Assembly: GCF_964204865.1 (NCBI RefSeq)
Contig: NC_135255.1
Span: forward strand, 7,469,135 to 7,533,134
Direction of reading: 5' to 3'
DNA from: Styela clava
Taxonomy: Eukaryota; Chordata; Ascidiacea; Stolidobranchia; Styelidae
Length of the DNA: 64,000 nucleotides
Shown here: piece after piece, positions 12,194 to 26,455 of the stretch
Layout: the number at the start of each line of letters is the position of its first letter
How positions within the stretch are numbered: position 1 is the stretch's first letter
The notes under the pieces: model-generated
What the model was told of the DNA's origin: nothing
Databases searched by the model: none
Seen by the model: only the letters and a program-made list of their open reading frames with translations
Position numbers and translations under genes: made by a program

Positions 12194-15100
12194 CTCTATC
12201 TGGCAGTCTGCACAGCACAAACTTCAGGTAGCAGAATATTTTGTACTAGACACTTTCTATCAATTCATGAAGTGCGTCTTGCAATGAATTATGGAAACGT
12301 AAACAACTTCACGTCAGATATTGAAACGAAACGATCAGTAAAACTTATCTGGCCTTTTCTCGTTATTGCGCAAATATCAAGGTAAATGTTGAGTAACGTT
12401 GCAATTCTTATGAAGTTTTGTAAGGCCGAGCTGCTAACAATTTCCGGCAATTGAATTGGAAACTGGGTCATCGGGTCATACTCTGTTTTTCACAAAACGG
12501 AGCTTTTATTCAACATTCAATTTCAACTCACTTAACTCATTGCATCCTGCCGGAAAGATTCAATGTTGCTTCATGAGAAACATTTCGTTTCACAGGGTTC
12601 ATCGAGATTTGTGTATTTTATCGTGGTGCAAGATGTCATTGCTCAATAGGATTTTTTCACCTAAGTTAACCATCCCTCATTACCTAGTCCTACTGGGCCA
12701 ATTGCTCTGAAATTTTCGTGGCACAAAATTGTATTTTTCGCTCGAAGGAAATTACTCTTATTTATTTTCGAAAATTTCTGTGGGCTTTATGGGATTCGTT
12801 TTTTGTGGTGACGTCTTAAAAATTGCGCACCTTGTGGCGGTTCAGTTTTTGCGTTATTGTCGTGAAGACTGCCGTATCGGTAGCATACTGTGACAGATAG
12901 CATATCCGTTCTACTTCGTTGTGGTTTTTTGTCCATATATTTTTCATTTTTTTTTTAATATTTCATACATATCAAAGATAGGGTCCTGTATCATCTTTGT
13001 AACAGAATTAAACTATCTTTATTGCATTTCCACACTATAGTAGACCTATACTATAGTAGGAATATTATGATGACAAAATGATTGAGTGAAATGATGCAAA
13101 AGGTTCTTTTAACGAGCCTAATCGCGGCGACTGTTTCAGAAGTCGTTGCACGGATATTTCCTCTTCGGATTTTTTCGATTTCCCAAAATCTATCCTACTC
13201 ATCTTCCTCCTGTCTGCGTGGTAGAAACCTTGTTGTGAACAGATTTGAATATATATAAAATTCACGTTTGATAGATTTTGGCAGAATTGTCATGCCATAT
13301 ATACTTATATCATTACTACCAGGGCGAAGTGAAAAGAAAATGGGTAGAAAAAGTAATCGAAAATAAAATTTAACGGGATTTAAATCCGTTGGCACCACAG
13401 AATAGTTTCTCGCATATGCGCGGTCATTAATTCATGGTATATATTACGTAGTTACCTCAGAATATGCTTCGATATTGTAGCATATGTGATTCGACAATTA
13501 AATCTAGTGATGTTTTTTAAATCGCATCGTTTCTAATTAACGAAATAGTGATGTAGCGTGATAGGCCGAAAGCAATTTTACGGGGTTTATTTCGTAAAGC
13601 ATCTAATTCACAAATCCAAAGACAAGTTGAGCCAAGGAACTTAAAAATACATTCATTATGCTCTACATACCAAGTACGGTATATATATTTATGTTGTTGA
13701 TTGGGAATTACGCCGAAACGAGCATCTTGTCTCAACCAGGCAATACAGCCATGATCTTATTGTCGTATCGCGCGATAAGAATTGTAGAGAGCCCAAGAAC
13801 ACGTAGCAGTTTTAAAATTCCCATTCAGTATTCAAATTGAGACAACATAATAAAAAGAATTTTTTCACTCTCGGCATTCTTTATCTGAAATGTCAATTGT
13901 GACTGTATACCCTAACATGTAGTACTTTATTGAAAACCTGTAATCATTAAACAAGAAAGACCACTTTTCATAATAATTGTATAGAAAGCGAAACTAGTCA
14001 ACAACAGTATTTCACCAAACTATAAGATTTGATTTATGATACACAAGATAAACTTGAATATTTCGATCAAGTTCAAACGAGAAAAGCTGTGAAACTGGAT
14101 TATTAAAGTTTAGTCTCTCTAAATCCACCAAAACACCACAAGTTTCCTACAGGTCGTATAATTACTTTTGAGCAACGCGTTCACCTATTTTCAATGTCAT
14201 ATATACGTATGCCATGTATTAAAATGAGTAATAAAACAGAATTTGTAATACAACATGTCGATTTAGGCATTGAAGTAATATTGAGCAATTAAAAAACATC
14301 GTATTTCTGATACAAATGCTATTTTGATCTTAAGTATCTCAGCAACATATATAGTCAGCAGTCATGTAAAGTCTAAATATCTAAAACAATATGTAACTTA
14401 GATAAAGTGGACGCTCAATTCCAAATAAACAAGCTTGTTTTTAAATCAAAAGGCCTTGTCAATTCAAACCGATATAACGATTTGATATATATACAGTATA
14501 AGTATGCACATAAATTACACTGTATAAGAGTAATGTCATCACAGCAGAAATAGCATGAAATAAATTATTCTTTGTATTAACTACACTCGACTGTGTTATT
14601 ATGATCAAAATAATTCGTCTGGGAGGATAAATTATGTATAGATATTTTACCTCCACGTGAACTGAATATGTCAATTTCTACTCAGTTATTGAACCATATA
14701 TTTTATTATGACATAAATCGTACAACAACGAGATGTATTTTTTGATTTTACGTCCATTGTTCTTCATGGCCATAAATTCATAACTATCCGTGAGTAATTT
14801 TGTTGATTTTCGAAGTCTGATTAATACTATTAACAATTTTGTTGCGCTAACTCCGTCTATAGCTACATTCTTCTTCATTTTAAACATATGTTCTAAATAT
14901 AAATTCAACCTAATGTCGCAAGCATTATTCATCCGTGAGTAGTTCATGTTTATTTAGATTTATCAATCATCTCTCACGGTCGGATTAAAGACATACTGTG
15001 GCGATTAGAACTAACAAGTGATATTTTGTTAATTGTTTAGATGACATTTAATGGTGCTAAACCCGGCAAAATTTAATTATGCTTTTACATACATTTCTAG

Positions 15101-16317
15101 AATAATTGTTGTTTTTGGTAGTTTTATTGTATATATACTTCCTTGACATTTAGTTTTGACGTCGTTCGACACTTCACTAAATCCAGTCTAGTAAAGTACA
15201 AATCACGATTTCGAAAGTGGTTTAACAACACCTTATACGTAAATAAGTTTGGTATATAATTATTGTTGTAATTATATCAGCAATATCCTGGCAATCAACA
15301 TTTTTAATGAAAAGTAGATATGACAATTCAGTTTATTTAACAAAATCAGCTAAATGTCTTGTTTCTCGCACATCGTTTCATATTCGTAATGCGATAGCTA
15401 TCGGTGTTTAACTTTAAATTTTTCTCAGTGAGCCCCGCTGATTTTATGTGACTAAAAATCTCATCGAATGTTTCTAATAAAAAGGGGACTGTCGTTTGCA
15501 TATTCAAACTTCCAGGTTGCGACGCCAATGACAATAAACAAAATTACTTAGTAACATCTGAGCCAGTATTGCAGAAACTGAATATTTCTGCGATAATTAA
15601 CCGAAGTAAGTTGTTTTTCTGACATAACACATAGCTACCCTTCAGGTGCGCTGAGCATCTTCGTATAATGGAACAGTATTTGATTGATGCTATACTTAGA
15701 AATGCACCCACATTTAATCGTTTTATACCATTGTTGTAACTACAGCATACCTGCAGAGTTTATCAACATGCTGTTTGCGTTTTATTTTTTCCTCAATTTA
15801 ACTGATGTTGTTATCGCTTGAGGTATGGTCGTTCGAATTCACATTTTGATATACCAAAATTTTTAATAATGGAATGTATAATACTAGTTATCAAATTCTG
15901 AGCAACGGTTAAACCGGTTGAATACCGGTATCGGCTGGTTCTAGAGCCATCTAATGAAAAAAATATATCGTTTCACGTTATGCCTTGAACCAAAACTGAC
16001 TTGCAAAAATTCAGCATTGTGATCTCCACGTATTTATACGGCTTGTGTGGAAGCCGTTTCAGACCCTTTATTTCAATGCTTAACCGGTATTAGATCAAAT
16101 CGCGCCTCGAGCGCCCAGTCTGCTTACAAATTTATGACGCAGAAAGTTCGCGCGAGGTTTAACGAAATTTTTGAAACATAATCTCGATTATTAAACAAGA
16201 TAGTATTTTTTTTCCTTGACGATATGAATAAATAGGCAAGTCTAAGCTTGCTCAAAGCACTCTTGTTCTATTTCATACGCGAGGCCTGCAAAAGCTGCAT
16301 CGTGTCAGAAAAAAATC
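12194..16317. other. 4.1-kb gap between divergent genes A and B
   Basis: No gene is supported here. The two signal-peptide exons start at 12193 (-) and 16318 (+), so any promoters of this gene pair lie in this gap. It holds the inverted dispersed repeat near 12785-12850 and otherwise AT-rich sequence with short open frames that lack splice or motif support. Confidence 0.6.
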
Positions 16318-19300
16318 ATGTCAAAGATTGGGGGATTCCTTGCCGTTTTAGCCATCATTGGCTTCGGATCTGGAGGTTAGTTGAGGTTTTATTTGTTTAT
16401 ATTATATATATATTACGTCTATTTTGAATACTGCGAAGGGAATTAGATTTGTGACAAATTTCGAATTTAATTGATGAGACTAAAAATAAATTAAATGTTG
16501 AAACCCTTTCTATGTTTCTCCTATTTCTATGTTTTATAGGTTCGTGTCGGTCAAGTAAATTGCCGGTGAAAAAAATTGGTTTGGCTGCAAATGATAAGTA
16601 AACTTTAGCGAATAAAACCAGCTTATAAAAATAATATCATAAATTCTTGAATTTGAAAAACAATGATCTAAACAGTTACTACTATTCATTGAAATCATCG
16701 CTGCTATTAAATTATTGTTGGATTTAATTAAATATGTATAAAGTAAAATATTAATAGCGTCCAAGGCGAACAAAACAATATTACTATACTGCCCAAAAGT
16801 TATTATCTGTTAAAGTGTTTCAAAAATTGAGCAATTACTGTATCGAGTGTACTATTAAAGATTTAGTTGTTCGTGACGTTATTTGTTTTACATAACCCGC
16901 TTGTTAAAAATATTAAAGCTATATCGTTGGAGCCTTTTTGTCGCCCACGACACATTGCAATATTTATGAAAAATGATAACATCAATTTTATTGTATGTGC
17001 GTGATTTGAGTTAAAAACTGTTTGTTTGTTAGTATATGCATGCGTCCACGCCATCAACATCGCGATTTGCTATTTTTCTAATCGAATTATCCTCCACCTG
17101 TGAAAATAGGTAATAATTATAGTTTTTGTGCATTACCGATTTCACAGATTTCTATCTAAGTCCTTTGAAGACCATGCATTGTACCTAGTTTGTTTGTTTG
17201 TTTGTTTTAATGCAGGCAACGGGACGCTGATAAAATCTAAAATTTGCAATATTTTTCTATAAAATTGTTTTGCAAAAATGATAATAACGTCTGTAGCTGC
17301 CCAAACGTGTTTTTCCTGTTCTGCTCAAAAACTGAGTTGGATATTGCCTATTTTAATTGGCAATCGAAATGTACAACGAAAAAGTTGTTCAAATTAACAA
17401 TCAGTGTCGTAAAACTTGGTGCAATCAAATATATTCATACATGTAGGTTTTCATGCAATAATTTTAACTTCAGTGTATTGTTGAAAAAAATAAACAAATA
17501 AAACAAAATTCTTTTTTTAACATTTAAGTTCATGGGTTGCGATGTTGGTCATGTCAGAAGATGACTAGCAATGAAGAATGTAACGCTAAAGGAAATTTAC
17601 AAACCTGCAAGGCGAATCAGGTATTCTGTTATTGTTGATTATTATAAATTATATATTTACCGCTGTTCAATCTAAATGGAATGTCTTCAGAGTACCGAAG
17701 AAAACAAAACAAAATTAATAAAAAAATAGGCTGTTTTGTACAGAAGTGAACACAGTTTTTCACACAAGAATTGATGTGCTTAAATAGTTTACACCTTAAA
17801 ATCAGATCAATATTTGTCTATTTTCAGTAAGCTGACGACTAGTTCATATTATTTTGCAAAAACATGCTCACTTGATGAATTTTTTAGGACGTATGCGCAC
17901 GTCTGAATGCTTACGTCGAAAACCACACGTTTGGGAATAAGATCTTTCGGCCTGAAGGAGCAAAATAGCATTTGATGCAATATTTTTCCTGTCATGCGAA
18001 TGTGCAAAACTATTTTCGTAAAAGTTTCTCTGAGACAAATAGATTACAGCGTTATGTCGGAACTACGATGTCATACTCGGGTCTGGTTAAATGGTAACGT
18101 GGCGTGAAACACTCTCTTATCTATCAAACTAAGTACGCAGCGTCATTTATCGCTGGGGGACATGTTAATGTCGTGTTGTTGAATAAACGAATCCACGTGT
18201 TGTATAAAATAACTTATGTTTTCTCACGTTAGAAGATACCATACACGCGCTATTGGTTAACCTGATTCGAACTCTCTCCTTGTTGTGAAAATAAATATTG
18301 TTTACCTGTATAGTTTCGTTAATTAAAAAGTAGGATTTGGGTATTTGTAAGCGCCTGAAGTAGCACATAATATAGTTATAGAACGAGTAAATTCTCATTT
18401 TCGTATTTTCTTGAGCTACCACGACATGCAAAATAATCGCACACTCATCGATTTTGTGGTTGAACAAAATGTGGTAGAGTAGTCCGACTATTTCATAAAA
18501 TGAGAAATTCAGCATTGGCTTTAAGAGAAAATCCAAAAGACTAAAAAGATGATATAGTTTTTGTGTTGGGGTATGTATTTCATCTGATTTGTAGTATTGA
18601 ACGATAACTTCATCCACCATGAAGCAAATACATTCATATATAATGAGTCACTTGTTACACATTAATTAATCTAAGCTACGCAAATAGATGTCAAAAGTTT
18701 AATGAAAGACCGATGCTTGCGCCTATGCCTGATAGCCTTAAGCACTTAAATTTATAGGAAGTTATTTGATGTTGATTTAAATATTTGAAGGTCTTTGAGA
18801 ATATTGTATCGAAGGCTGGATTATGTAAACAACTTAACTAATTGAAAATATTAATCTCTTTTGGTGATGTTTTCTCGGTGGTACATTGGAATTAAAACAA
18901 GTTTCGTTGCAATGTAGGTTACGATAACTACTGATTACATATATATTTAATCGTTTAATTTATGGTATACGGCATTATGGTGTGTAGTTATTCAGTAGAC
19001 CTTTACTTTATGATTCGCGGTAGAATGACCTTTGTCTGTTATGACGCCCAGCCTTCTTATATTCACATTCAATTGCGTTGTAATTAATAGACTAGTGTTA
19101 ACGTGCGATGTCAAAGTGCCGGTAGAGTTAAGTTCCGATAGACACCATAAACAAATAAGTTTAAAATAGCGTTTCTTGGAACTATCTGAAAAACTGGTTT
19201 ACTTGAGATTTTCGCAATTGCGTTTACTTTTATGTTCATGTCACAGGTCATTTAAAATATTTTTCTTTGAAATAACTTTCACGAGAAAGTTTCGTCGCCA

Positions 19301-22300
19301 TGATCAACGTATGAAAAGATTTAGAAGTTACAATATATACCCATATTAACTCATTATATTATATCTGCGGAGCTTACCAGCATAAAACATACCAAATACG
19401 AATGCATATTCCTCGCTGTCCAATCATCATTTCATAAGTGATTTGAATTTAGGCCAAAGACGTACGCGTTTTGTGTAAGATATTTAACATCACCGAAGAG
19501 AGGTAAAAGAAATGTGAATTCTTGTTTCAAATATGCAGTGTTTCCCCCTTTACACGTTGGTGGTTAGCAATACTAAATTACGTCAATTGAGGCCACAACT
19601 TTTACATTCTCATATCTCAAAATTTATTAAAAAAAGTATTTGAGGTACTAATGAAGAGTTACACTGTTTAAGTCACATGCCTATTTCCAGAACAAACTCA
19701 AGTAATTTTTTCTATTTCCATATTTTTTGTATCTTAAACGTTTATTCGTGTTTTAGGCTTGCCTGAACCAGATATTACAAAGCAATGATGGTTTAAAATA
19801 TGAAATAACCAAGGGTTGCAGGAGGAAAAATAGTCCAATTTGCGCACGAGATAATCAAGTAAGTTATAATGATATAGCACATTGTTTTGATTTCTAGTTC
19901 TGATCTGAAAGCCTTCAACTAGCATGGTCCATTAGCAGAGAACTGCCATCCCTTTTTCTAAGTAATATTAATGTCAGGAAATTATTTGAGAACTTCTGCT
20001 TTGGGAAATAACTTCAATTACCATTGAGCAATGGATAGTTGACTTGGTCTTGAATCTCACGTTGACGTATCATTCAGTTGGATATACAATCTGTTTGTAT
20101 TAGTATTCTATGCGTTTATTTGATTTTCTTTATATCTTTCTGTTAGTTTAAAGGTTGTTATAGAACTCTAGAAATTAGTCAAGAATTCTCACACTTCTAG
20201 TCGCCCTAACATAACTCGATGCGAGCATGCCCATAACATCACTGTTGCGCTGCAGGATACATGAGAAATGAAGTTGGTAAACCGATAGTTTTGTAAGTTT
20301 TTGCGTCTATTTAGACCAGGACGAAAACATCAATTTTACATTAATATCATAACGAATCCAAGCGCTGAGTTCTGTTTTCCAAGAAGTGAAGCGATACCGA
20401 CGTTCCTCAGTTTTACGTTCACAAGCACCAGCATCCAACCTTATATTTCAATCCTCCCTGATTCAATAAAGACAGAGCAAAGCATTATATTCCCAATGTT
20501 GTGACGTAATCTTATCCGGAAGAACTGTATACTTGCGCAATTCATATACTCTAAGTCTAGGAGGTGATAGAAAAACACTGAAATTTGGCCTAGATCCCAT
20601 AGAAATACCTTCACATAATCAAGATATCTAATCTAACATATGAGGTAGGGAACGTCATTTGAATCAAAATTAATAAGGCTTATCTCACTTTTTATAAGAA
20701 TGTTGGGATGTATCCTACGCAATGCCAGAGCATGAAGGATCAATCAATCTGCCGATGTTGTTGTGATACAGACTCTTGCAATGGGCCACAGCTGGAATGT
20801 AAAGACGGTAAACATAAAATAGTGTTCATAAAACGTTCTTTTTAAATTTGGAATCCGTGACAATCATACTATATTTATTAGAATAGATTATTGCAGATTA
20901 TTTTCACAGAATACCTACTAAAACGTATCTTATATAATTAATTCACATACTTAATTATGCCCGCGATAAGAATATAAATTGCAATATCTTCAATCATGAA
21001 TTACGAATTTCATCATCGAAAGTAGTGAATGATCATTTCCACAAGCCTGTGCATCCAAACAATATATTATACCGTTAGTCAGGTGCTTATTTTACAGAAT
21101 AAAAAATGAAAGGCAGTTTATCCTTTTTCAGTAGTGACATGTAAAAGACCTCAGAATCCTGGAAACGGTATGGTAACTTGTCCAAAAGGAATTAACTACG
21201 GTACTAAATGCATTGTCAAATGCAACAGAGGCTACCGACGTCAAGGACCAAGAACGATTGTCTGCACTAATGGGACAGATCAAGGTTATTGGGAACCGAG
21301 AACGTATGCGGCCTGTTTGCCAGCAATCAGAAGTGAACAAGCGGAAAAGACAGTTTTGTGTCAGAAAAGAATAGCTGCACCAGTATTCGGAAGTATGGTC
21401 TGTGAAAACAAAGGTGAGCATAAAGATAAAACAACATATAATCATATTGGAACAGTATGTGCTTTCAAATGTGACCCTGGATACTTTTTGACTGGAGCAG
21501 AGAGTGTCTTCTGTCTTCCTGGTGGTAGTTGGAGTATATCTGTTCCCACGTGTATAAAAGGTACATGTCAGAAACCCCCACAAGATAAAAACCGTATCGA
21601 TGACTGTACCGATGACAGATCTTTTGGCAGCACCTGTTTGTCAAGATGTAAAAAAGGTTACAGACTGATAGGTAGTTCCACATCTACATGTGAGTCCATT
21701 AATGATGCAACCAGGCAGGGAAGATGGTCTGAAAAGTTTGGCAAGTGCTCAAGGGCATTGTGTAGGCCAGAGTTGATAAAACCACCCAATGGAAGATTGA
21801 TATGCACAAACAGAAATTTCCTTGGCAGCGTGTGTACCTATGTGTGCAACGAAGGATATGACATTATAAACGAAGATGTAGAGAGAATCGAACAAATTGA
21901 ATGTGTTGAAAATGGCGAAGTTATAGAATGGAACGGTCCTCCGCCTAAGTGCTTCAAAATCACATGTCCCAGGCTGCAGATACCTTCTGATGGAAGCGTG
22001 GCATGCGTCGGAGATGGAAGCGTTGGTAGTAGTTGTACGTTCTCTTGTAACGCTGGCTTTGATCTTGTTGGCGTTCGCGAAACGACGCTGAAATCAGTGT
22101 GTGCAGACAATCTAAACAACAGAGACGGCGTTGGAGTGTGGTCTGTCGAAACGGTGAATTGCGCCCCCATTAAATGTGAACCTGCAAGAGAAGCACCGCT
22201 AAATGGTCAAGTATACTGTACAAATGAGAATAATGTAGGCAGCACTTGTACATTCACATGCGACGCTGGATACGATATGGATAATATCAAATCATGGTTA

Positions 22301-24661
22301 TTATTCAATCGTTGCGAGCCTGACCCAGCTGGAGACGGTATTGGCAAATGGAGTGCTGATCCCGCTACCTGCAGTACAAGATATTATTGCCAAGAAGCAC
22401 AAGTAGATCCAGAACACGGGTCGGTTACGTGTGACAATGAAGCCTATATGGGAAGCGTTTGCCAATTTTCTTGCGATGACGGTTACCAGCTACGCGGATT
22501 TGATAGAATAACTTGTCGGGATATCAAAAATGATGGTGATGGCATAGTGGAATGGAGTTCTGAGGCGCCCTCTTGCGTAGCAGACACCTGCTCCATGCTT
22601 TGGCACGACAGATTCACCGTTAGAGCTGAGTGTAACTCCATGGCTGATGATAAGCAATACACCATTGGAACAACGTGCATATACTCCTGTTTAGAGCCCG
22701 GATACTATCTTGAAGGTGAATCGGAGATAACGTGTACATCAAGAAACAAATGGAGCGCTAACGCCGCACCTAGGTGTTTTGTCATAACATGTCCTCCATT
22801 AAATATACCTGAAAACGGAAACCAACCGAAATGTAGTAATGGAAACAAATACGAATCACGATGTAATTTCGAATGTAATCCAAAATATAGTTTGTCGCAC
22901 ACCGATACTTTGATTTGCGAAGAAGGAACTAAAGGAGGGAAAGTAGGAATTTGGGACAAAGCAGTTCCTGAATGTGTTTTGAGTGAATGCCTTGCAATTC
23001 CACCAACCCCGAGTAGGGGAACAGTGACATGTTCAAGTGGTGCATCTATTGGGTCGTATTGTACCCTTGAATGCACGCAAGGCTATGCTCCAAAAGTTAG
23101 GAGTATAGATTGTCGTGTACAGGAACAAAGGACAGAAAACGGTGTGAAAGAAATTCCAAGATTTTCACTACTAAAGGATTTTTGTTGCGCGGAATGCCGA
23201 TCTGATTTTCACATAGGGCAAATCGCTGACTTAAGATTTCGTAAAAATCTTGAATCAATTGTAGGATTTACCAAGATGCTACTTACTCAGTTGGTAGGAC
23301 AAGAAAACCAAGCATATTTCTCCACATTTGCGTACGGTGATGAGGTTGATGACTCTACGGTAATTCCTAGAGAGAAATTGGAAAACATGGCAGCCATTGA
23401 TAACATAGTGAAACAGATGGAAAAATGGGAAGTTACGCCTGGATTAAGTGAGTCATATTTTATGGTCGTTTGCCAAAAAGAATGACATATATTTTTCCGT
23501 CTAGCTGATCTTTCACTGACTGTCCAAAGTTGCTCAATCAGGTCACCAAAGTGTAAAAACTACATATAACTTTATCTGAGGATTGAAAAATATGCGAGAA
23601 TATGGTTTCAAAGTATTAGTTTATATGGCTACCCAACTTTAACACCTACATCCTTACCATGGGTGAGGATAGGACAACTAAATTAACCGGGGCCCTAGTT
23701 TCAAAATAATCGCTTTCAAATAGTTTTTCCGTGTTATATAGTATTTACTATAGTTCTTTTAGATAATTAGTTTTTCTATATATATAGCAATAATGAACTG
23801 TGTTATAATACTTCTAACAGAATCGGACACCAGAGGCGCACTGGATTATGTTAACGATCAATTGTTTGAGGGAGTTGACAGCAACGCCGCAAGTTTTTTG
23901 ATTATCGCAGCTGATGACGCTCCTGATAATGTGAGAAAAGGATCAATAGCAAGAATTCTGGATCGTGGGATTAATGTAAGAGAGAGTATTTATTTGTAAA
24001 TACACGACGTTAATATAAATATCAATTTTGTTAGCGTGGCGATTAAGCAAAAATAAATAAACATGGACATTATGACGCCATATATAGTGAGCGGCAATTG
24101 AAAGTTTGACGACTGGAATAGTGCTTTGATAGTTAGTTTTGAAGAGTGTCATCATAACAAGACACATCAAGAGCCACTATGTGGCATTTAGTAACTTTAT
24201 TTCTTGATTACTAAATCAAACCTATGTTTTATATAAAAATATTTAAAAATTACCGCAGATATCCTTGGTAAATCATATCGAAAACTTTTATATTTGTTAT
24301 ATTTGTAACATACAGAATTAATACTATTTGTAAAGTATGCCTTCAATATGGAAGACAGCTTTGAAAAAGTTGAATATGAACATGTAATTAGATTATAATC
24401 ATTTGTCGTTGAATTTTTGCAGAAAAATAAAGCGTATATTACCTTATTTCTGTACAAGATATCTTCATTCCAATATAACTTATTTGAGAACACTTTTAGA
24501 TCATTGTGGCTGCATCAAACAACTTTGCCAAGCTTACCTGGGATAAACTTCTGGGCAGCGATGAAAACGTGGTCAACCAAGACGCGAATGAGATAATGAA
24601 AAGAATCTATGAATTAGCTTTCAAAAATGGTTGCCCAAATACGGCACCTAGATGTGTTTGA
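16318..24661 (+). CDS. Gene B: secreted Ly6/uPAR-sushi(10)-vWA protein, 7 exons
   Basis: Exons 16318-16375, 17529-17620, 19757-19858, 20699-20807, 21132-23447, 23788-23975 and 24500-24661 total 3027 nt (1008 aa) with all phases matching. Domains: signal peptide (MSKIGGFLAVLAIIGFGSG); three-finger domain to ~120, starting GLRCWSC and ending CRCCCDTDSCN; ten sushi domains from ~122 in one 2.3-kb exon; a degenerate vWA ~805-1008. Where gene A has DSSSS, gene B has D812 followed by FHIG, so both MIDAS serines are gone, and TDG is replaced by ADD. Metal-dependent ligand binding is therefore doubtful. No transmembrane segment is seen. AATAAA lies at 24780. Sushi domains 1-9 pair in order with those of gene C; the vWA and its last exons pair with gene A. 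The function is unknown; a secreted recognition or complement-like role is inferred. Confidence 0.87.
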
Positions 24662-25995
24662 ACATAAATTTGCTTTCTCTGAGTAAGACGTGTTTATAAC
24701 TAATTGGACGATATATATATTAATACATCAACCTGTTACAGCCGTGAACGTGCTCGTTCAAACTATATATTATAGTACAAATAAAAGTAATCATATAATA
24801 TTCATATAATTGTAAAATATACATAAGTGAAAAAATAAATTTTGTTGTCATCGAAAGTATTCATGATTTTGATTTGAGTCTGGATTAGTCTTTCAGTCTG
24901 ATTTTAAATTGTACATTGTACAATACACATACCAGTGATACCACGTTCCGGTGTCCGCCATCTTGGTTGACATACTACGGGTGTACCGACTCTAATTCAA
25001 TTCGATACCGACACCATATTCCCTAACAATGTACTATGTATAAAATATATAACGCACGGCTGAAAAGAGTGGGTAACTTATGAACATATGACAGTACCAC
25101 TCGCGGTAAAAAGGTTATCTATACGTTTGCTAGCTAGATTTTGTAACACTCTGCTAATGTGCAAGTGTCCGGTATTTCACTGAAAATCAAACGAAACGGA
25201 GGATAGTTTGCCCCTAATTGCTGCTGCTGATTTTGATGCTATGCTAGAATAATCCATATTCTTTATTCATAAACGAAAATATAAAATTTGTTGCTTTAAA
25301 TACTATTTATGGCTATATCGAGTCAATGTAAAATTATTTACGTCTGAATTCTGCGCCAAGCGAAATAATATTTTATTCTTAAGAAACGATATTTGTCATT
25401 AATTCTCCCATTGTTTCCCCTGTTAGAGTTACAGTTTGAATTTGTAAGCTATTGTTTGAGGACAGTGAATTCGCGTGATAAAATTTCCTGTGCACTGCAT
25501 ATTCGTCCTTATACGTGGGCTAATAACGGATTTATTAAACTCAAATCTCCCGCCATGTTTTCAGTCCAAAACTGGTGATATCCAAACTATTTTAATATGA
25601 TCAACTGGGTCACAGGCGGCGCTCGAAATGTTTTGGCAAAATAAAAATCAATTCAATAATTTTTTATAGATGTTCGTCAGGTTATTGTTTCTTCCGTTTA
25701 ATGGTAGCGAAGTAAAATGTTTAAATAGATTTACAGAAGTCGATTGTAGTTTACTAACTCCCCATTATTCTGGAAACAATCAAGAACTAACTCCATCGAC
25801 TCATTATTGCCAACTAGCGGTTTGATTTCACATTTTAGAGTTTACAACGTTTTGATAAAAATAGAATTAGTTTCCAACAGGCTTCTGGATCGAGAACTAT
25901 TTTCCATCAAAGAAATGCTGTGCTTATTTTAAAGATATTGTAATGGTCTGTGTTCTTCTGAGCTTTCGTAAACTTGTTCATCCAAGAAAAGTTTT
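24662..25995. other. Gene B 3' region and spacer
   Basis: Contains the likely gene B poly(A) signal (24780-24785) and then AT-rich sequence up to the left breakpoint of the actin duplication. I see no gene. Confidence 0.55.
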
Positions 25996-26116
25996 CAGTC
26001 GTCAAACTCGGTTGGCTGTGAGTTCTCACCCGTTCTTCCAAATACTTCAATTATATATGTGGAATTCACTGCCACATAGCTGTTTTCTTGAATGTGTGAC
26101 ATATACTATTTAATGA

Positions 26117-26455
26117 CGGGACGGGTGTCACAGTTTGGGTTTTGCTACTGTGATAGTTAATATATCAGAAGACTCAAAATTTCGGATTGGTTATTTATCG
26201 ATACCGCAACTCTACACTTGAAACAAAAGAAGCAGCAGACACAACCAAGAAGCAGCCGACCCCTAGCCCGACGAAGGAAGCAAGAGAAATATTTTCTGTC
26301 GCACGTGTAATGGGTTGTACGAGTCGGATAATACATATTCGGATGTTAACACAGCATCTAATAAGGGGTTAGCATAATAGTATATAAGCATAAAATATAT
26401 ATACAAAGCATAAAAACGTACACTATGGTCCGTGACACGGGTCCGGTATTACAGA
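26117..26455. repeat. MITE-like repeat (copies at 33694-34032 and ~53310-53647)
   Basis: The ends are loosely inverted: gacgggtgtcac at the left and a terminus whose reverse complement reads gacccgtgtcac at the right. Inside, cagaagactcaaaatttcgg and ggttagcataa are shared with a diverged third copy near 53350-53640. The first two copies arose with the actin duplication. I saw no clean target-site duplication, so the boundaries are approximate. Confidence 0.5.

Noticed and set aside
18165-18620. 151-codon minus-strand open frame in a gene B intron
   Set aside because: No recognised motif, no splice or promoter context, and AT-rich composition. It could be chance; transcript data would be needed to revive it.
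21128-21583. 151-codon minus-strand open frame
   Set aside because: Antisense shadow of the gene B sushi exon, which has full domain support. The same applies to the minus frames at 21838-22170, 22705-23076, 49087-49368 and 49533-49964.
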